Positions 14,984 through 15,744 of a stretch of 15,744 bases of DNA are shown here, one piece after another. The stretch lies in the NCBI GenBank assembly GCA_003208695.1, contig QCVY01000014.1, positions 1-15,744 of the forward strand, in the 5' to 3' direction. The stretch is from Prochlorococcus sp. AG-686-P16 (lineage in GTDB: Bacteria; Cyanobacteriota; Cyanobacteriia; PCC-6307; Cyanobiaceae). The position numbers were made by a program, and so were the translations under genes. Numbering within the stretch: position 1 is the first letter of the stretch; every line of letters begins with the position of its first letter. Below the pieces are notes generated by a model. The model saw nothing but the letters and a program-made list of their open reading frames with translations, was not told the DNA's origin and searched no databases.

Positions 14984-15012
14984 TTGGCTATTTTTGACTA
15001 AATTATTACAAT
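14984..15012 (+). promoter_or_regulatory. Possible promoter of the recombinase-like gene
   Basis: TTGGCT (14984-14989) and TACAAT (15007-15012) are 17 bp apart, a reasonable sigma-70 pair. RNA would start near 15019, inside the first codons from the ATG at 15016; if real, translation must begin later, for example at TTG 15079. Confidence 0.3.
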
Positions 15013-15015
15013 TTA

Positions 15016-15702
15016 ATGTTCTATAAAGTGTTTTTTTCTTTAGTATTTGGTACAGTTAAAAATATAAGTATTAAAACATTGACTTTTAAATTTAAAAGAA
15101 AACGTTTTCTTTTATCTGAAAAAAATAAAAAATTTAAATCTATTGGGTATGCAAGAGCTATAGATAGTGAATTTGATTACTTAAAAGAACAAATAAATTG
15201 CCTAAAAAATGAGGGTTGCAGCTTAATATTTTCTGAAATCATAAATTTAGATGAAGAAATAAAACCCGAATTTAGAAAAGCTCTAAATTATTTATCAAAA
15301 GGAGATGAGTTAGTCGTTACAAAACTAGATCGTGCATTTTCTAATAGGAGTGAATGTATAAAGACAATCCATAAACTCTTGAATAATGATGTTAAGTTGA
15401 GAACTTTATCTGGTTTTTTGTCTCCCGAATATTCATCAGAGATATCTTGGTCAGTCTTTAATATTTTGTATGAGTTAGATAATTTAGATAATGAGTCTTT
15501 GGGCGAAAGGAAAAAAGAACTTATTTTGCAAAGAAGATTAAATGGAAATAATTTAGGTGGCAGACCGAAAATTAGTCCTTTAAAAGAATCATTAGTGATG
15601 AGATTACGTAATGAGGGTTTCTCATATAGATCAATCAGAACTCAAACTGGGATTGCCTTATCAACAATTAGAAGAATAATTTTAGATGGAGAAGCTAGCT
15701 AA
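15016..15702 (+). CDS. Serine recombinase (resolvase/invertase)-like protein, probably catalytically inactive
   Basis: The 228-residue frame has the layout of a small Hin/resolvase-type recombinase. The catalytic-domain fold begins SIGYARAIDSEFD (42-54), continues with LSKGDELVVTKLDRAFSN (93-110), and a linker GGRPK leads to a C-terminal helix-turn-helix (ESLVMRLRNEGFSYRSIRTQTGIALSTIRRII, 191-222). The catalytic set is broken. The YARVS serine is Ile49, the Arg45 equivalent is Lys83, and the Arg71 equivalent is Ser109; Arg47, Asp105 and Arg106 remain. The DNA-binding end looks intact, so a regulator role is more likely than recombination. The first 40 residues are Lys/Phe-rich with no family match, and a shorter form from TTG at 15079 is possible. 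A next gene starts 1 bp after the stop. Confidence 0.8.
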   Translation: MFYKVFFSLVFGTVKNISIKTLTFKFKRKRFLLSEKNKKFKSIGYARAIDSEFDYLKEQINCLKNEGCSLIFSEIINLDEEIKPEFRKALNYLSKGDELVVTKLDRAFSNRSECIKTIHKLLNNDVKLRTLSGFLSPEYSSEISWSVFNILYELDNLDNESLGERKKELILQRRLNGNNLGGRPKISPLKESLVMRLRNEGFSYRSIRTQTGIALSTIRRIILDGEAS

Positions 15703-15703
15703 T

Positions 15704-15744
15704 ATGAATAAAAAAGAACTTGAAAACCTTATTAAAGAAAACCT
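15704..15744 (+). CDS. Start of an unidentified gene, cut by the window edge
   Basis: An ATG one base after the recombinase-like stop opens a frame reading MNKKELENLIKEN up to the edge. The lysine- and glutamate-rich start suggests a helix. Too little is present to identify it; the tight spacing suggests it is translated from the same message as the gene before it. Confidence 0.45.
   Translation, partial: MNKKELENLIKEN

Larger units (their letters stand above)
14717..15015. other. AT-rich non-coding stretch between lipA and the recombinase-like gene
   Basis: No ORF or RNA gene is recognisable in these 299 bp. It must hold the promoters of two divergent genes. It contains a TGTTCTA/TAGAACA inverted pair (annotated separately), a short palindrome near 14790-14806 and T-runs. 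It is the largest gap in the window. Confidence 0.6.

Noticed and set aside
1..15744. tRNA, rRNA genes, CRISPR arrays, insertion sequences or prophage genes.
   Set aside because: None was recognised: no repeat-spacer pattern, no transposase, no tRNA-like cloverleaf. The recombinase-like gene is not accompanied by other mobile-element genes in the window.

Overview
The window looks like a piece of a Prochlorococcus chromosome, probably of the low-GC high-light type. It is very AT-rich. The proteins match what I know of marine picocyanobacteria: a cyanobacterial RNase E tail, a ferredoxin-type glutamate synthase, an Sll0418-type MPBQ/MSBQ methyltransferase, a DUF1997 protein and a very compact layout. 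The assignment rests on recognising protein sequences, not on a database search.

Layout: (1) 2-1058, + strand: the 3' end of rne (RNase E) overlapping rnhB (RNase HII). (2) 1044-1562, - strand: a DUF1997 protein, with pheA (prephenate dehydratase) diverging from it at 1615-2460. (3) 2461-8750, - strand: a long co-directional block. In transcription order it is rpsL, rpsG, fusA, tuf, rpsJ (the str ribosomal operon), then a stand-alone LON-domain protein and an MPBQ/MSBQ-type methyltransferase. (4) 8945-13810, + strand: gltB (Fd-GOGAT) followed by a small YciI-like protein. (5) 13823-14716, - strand: lipA. (6) 14717-15015: an AT-rich non-coding stretch, then a degenerate serine recombinase (15016-15702, + strand) and the first codons of another gene running off the edge.

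The outstanding anomaly is inside the str operon. A segment of about 0.9 kb is inverted, so fusA and tuf are each split into two pieces on opposite strands. The segment is bounded by a perfect 31-bp inverted repeat (5099-5129 and 6011-6041), and both copies have fusA sequence. The two EF-G pieces sum to exactly 691 residues, a complete protein. The two EF-Tu pieces sum to 364 residues, about 35 short of the usual 399, so roughly 105 bp of tuf is missing. One junction lies in a 16-bp tract shared by tuf and antisense fusA; the other has about 4 bp of shared sequence. Both genes should be essential and single-copy, so I favour an amplification chimera (as in multiple displacement amplification of single cells) or a misassembly. 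Flipping the segment back at the repeat would restore fusA but not tuf, which argues against a reversible switch.

Otherwise the genes are ordinary housekeeping: translation (S12, S7, EF-G, EF-Tu, S10), RNA turnover (RNase E, RNase HII), phenylalanine synthesis, quinone/tocopherol methylation, nitrogen assimilation and lipoate synthesis. The most interesting intact gene is the recombinase-like protein, which keeps a Hin-like layout but lacks the nucleophilic serine and two catalytic arginines, suggesting a DNA-binding role without recombination.
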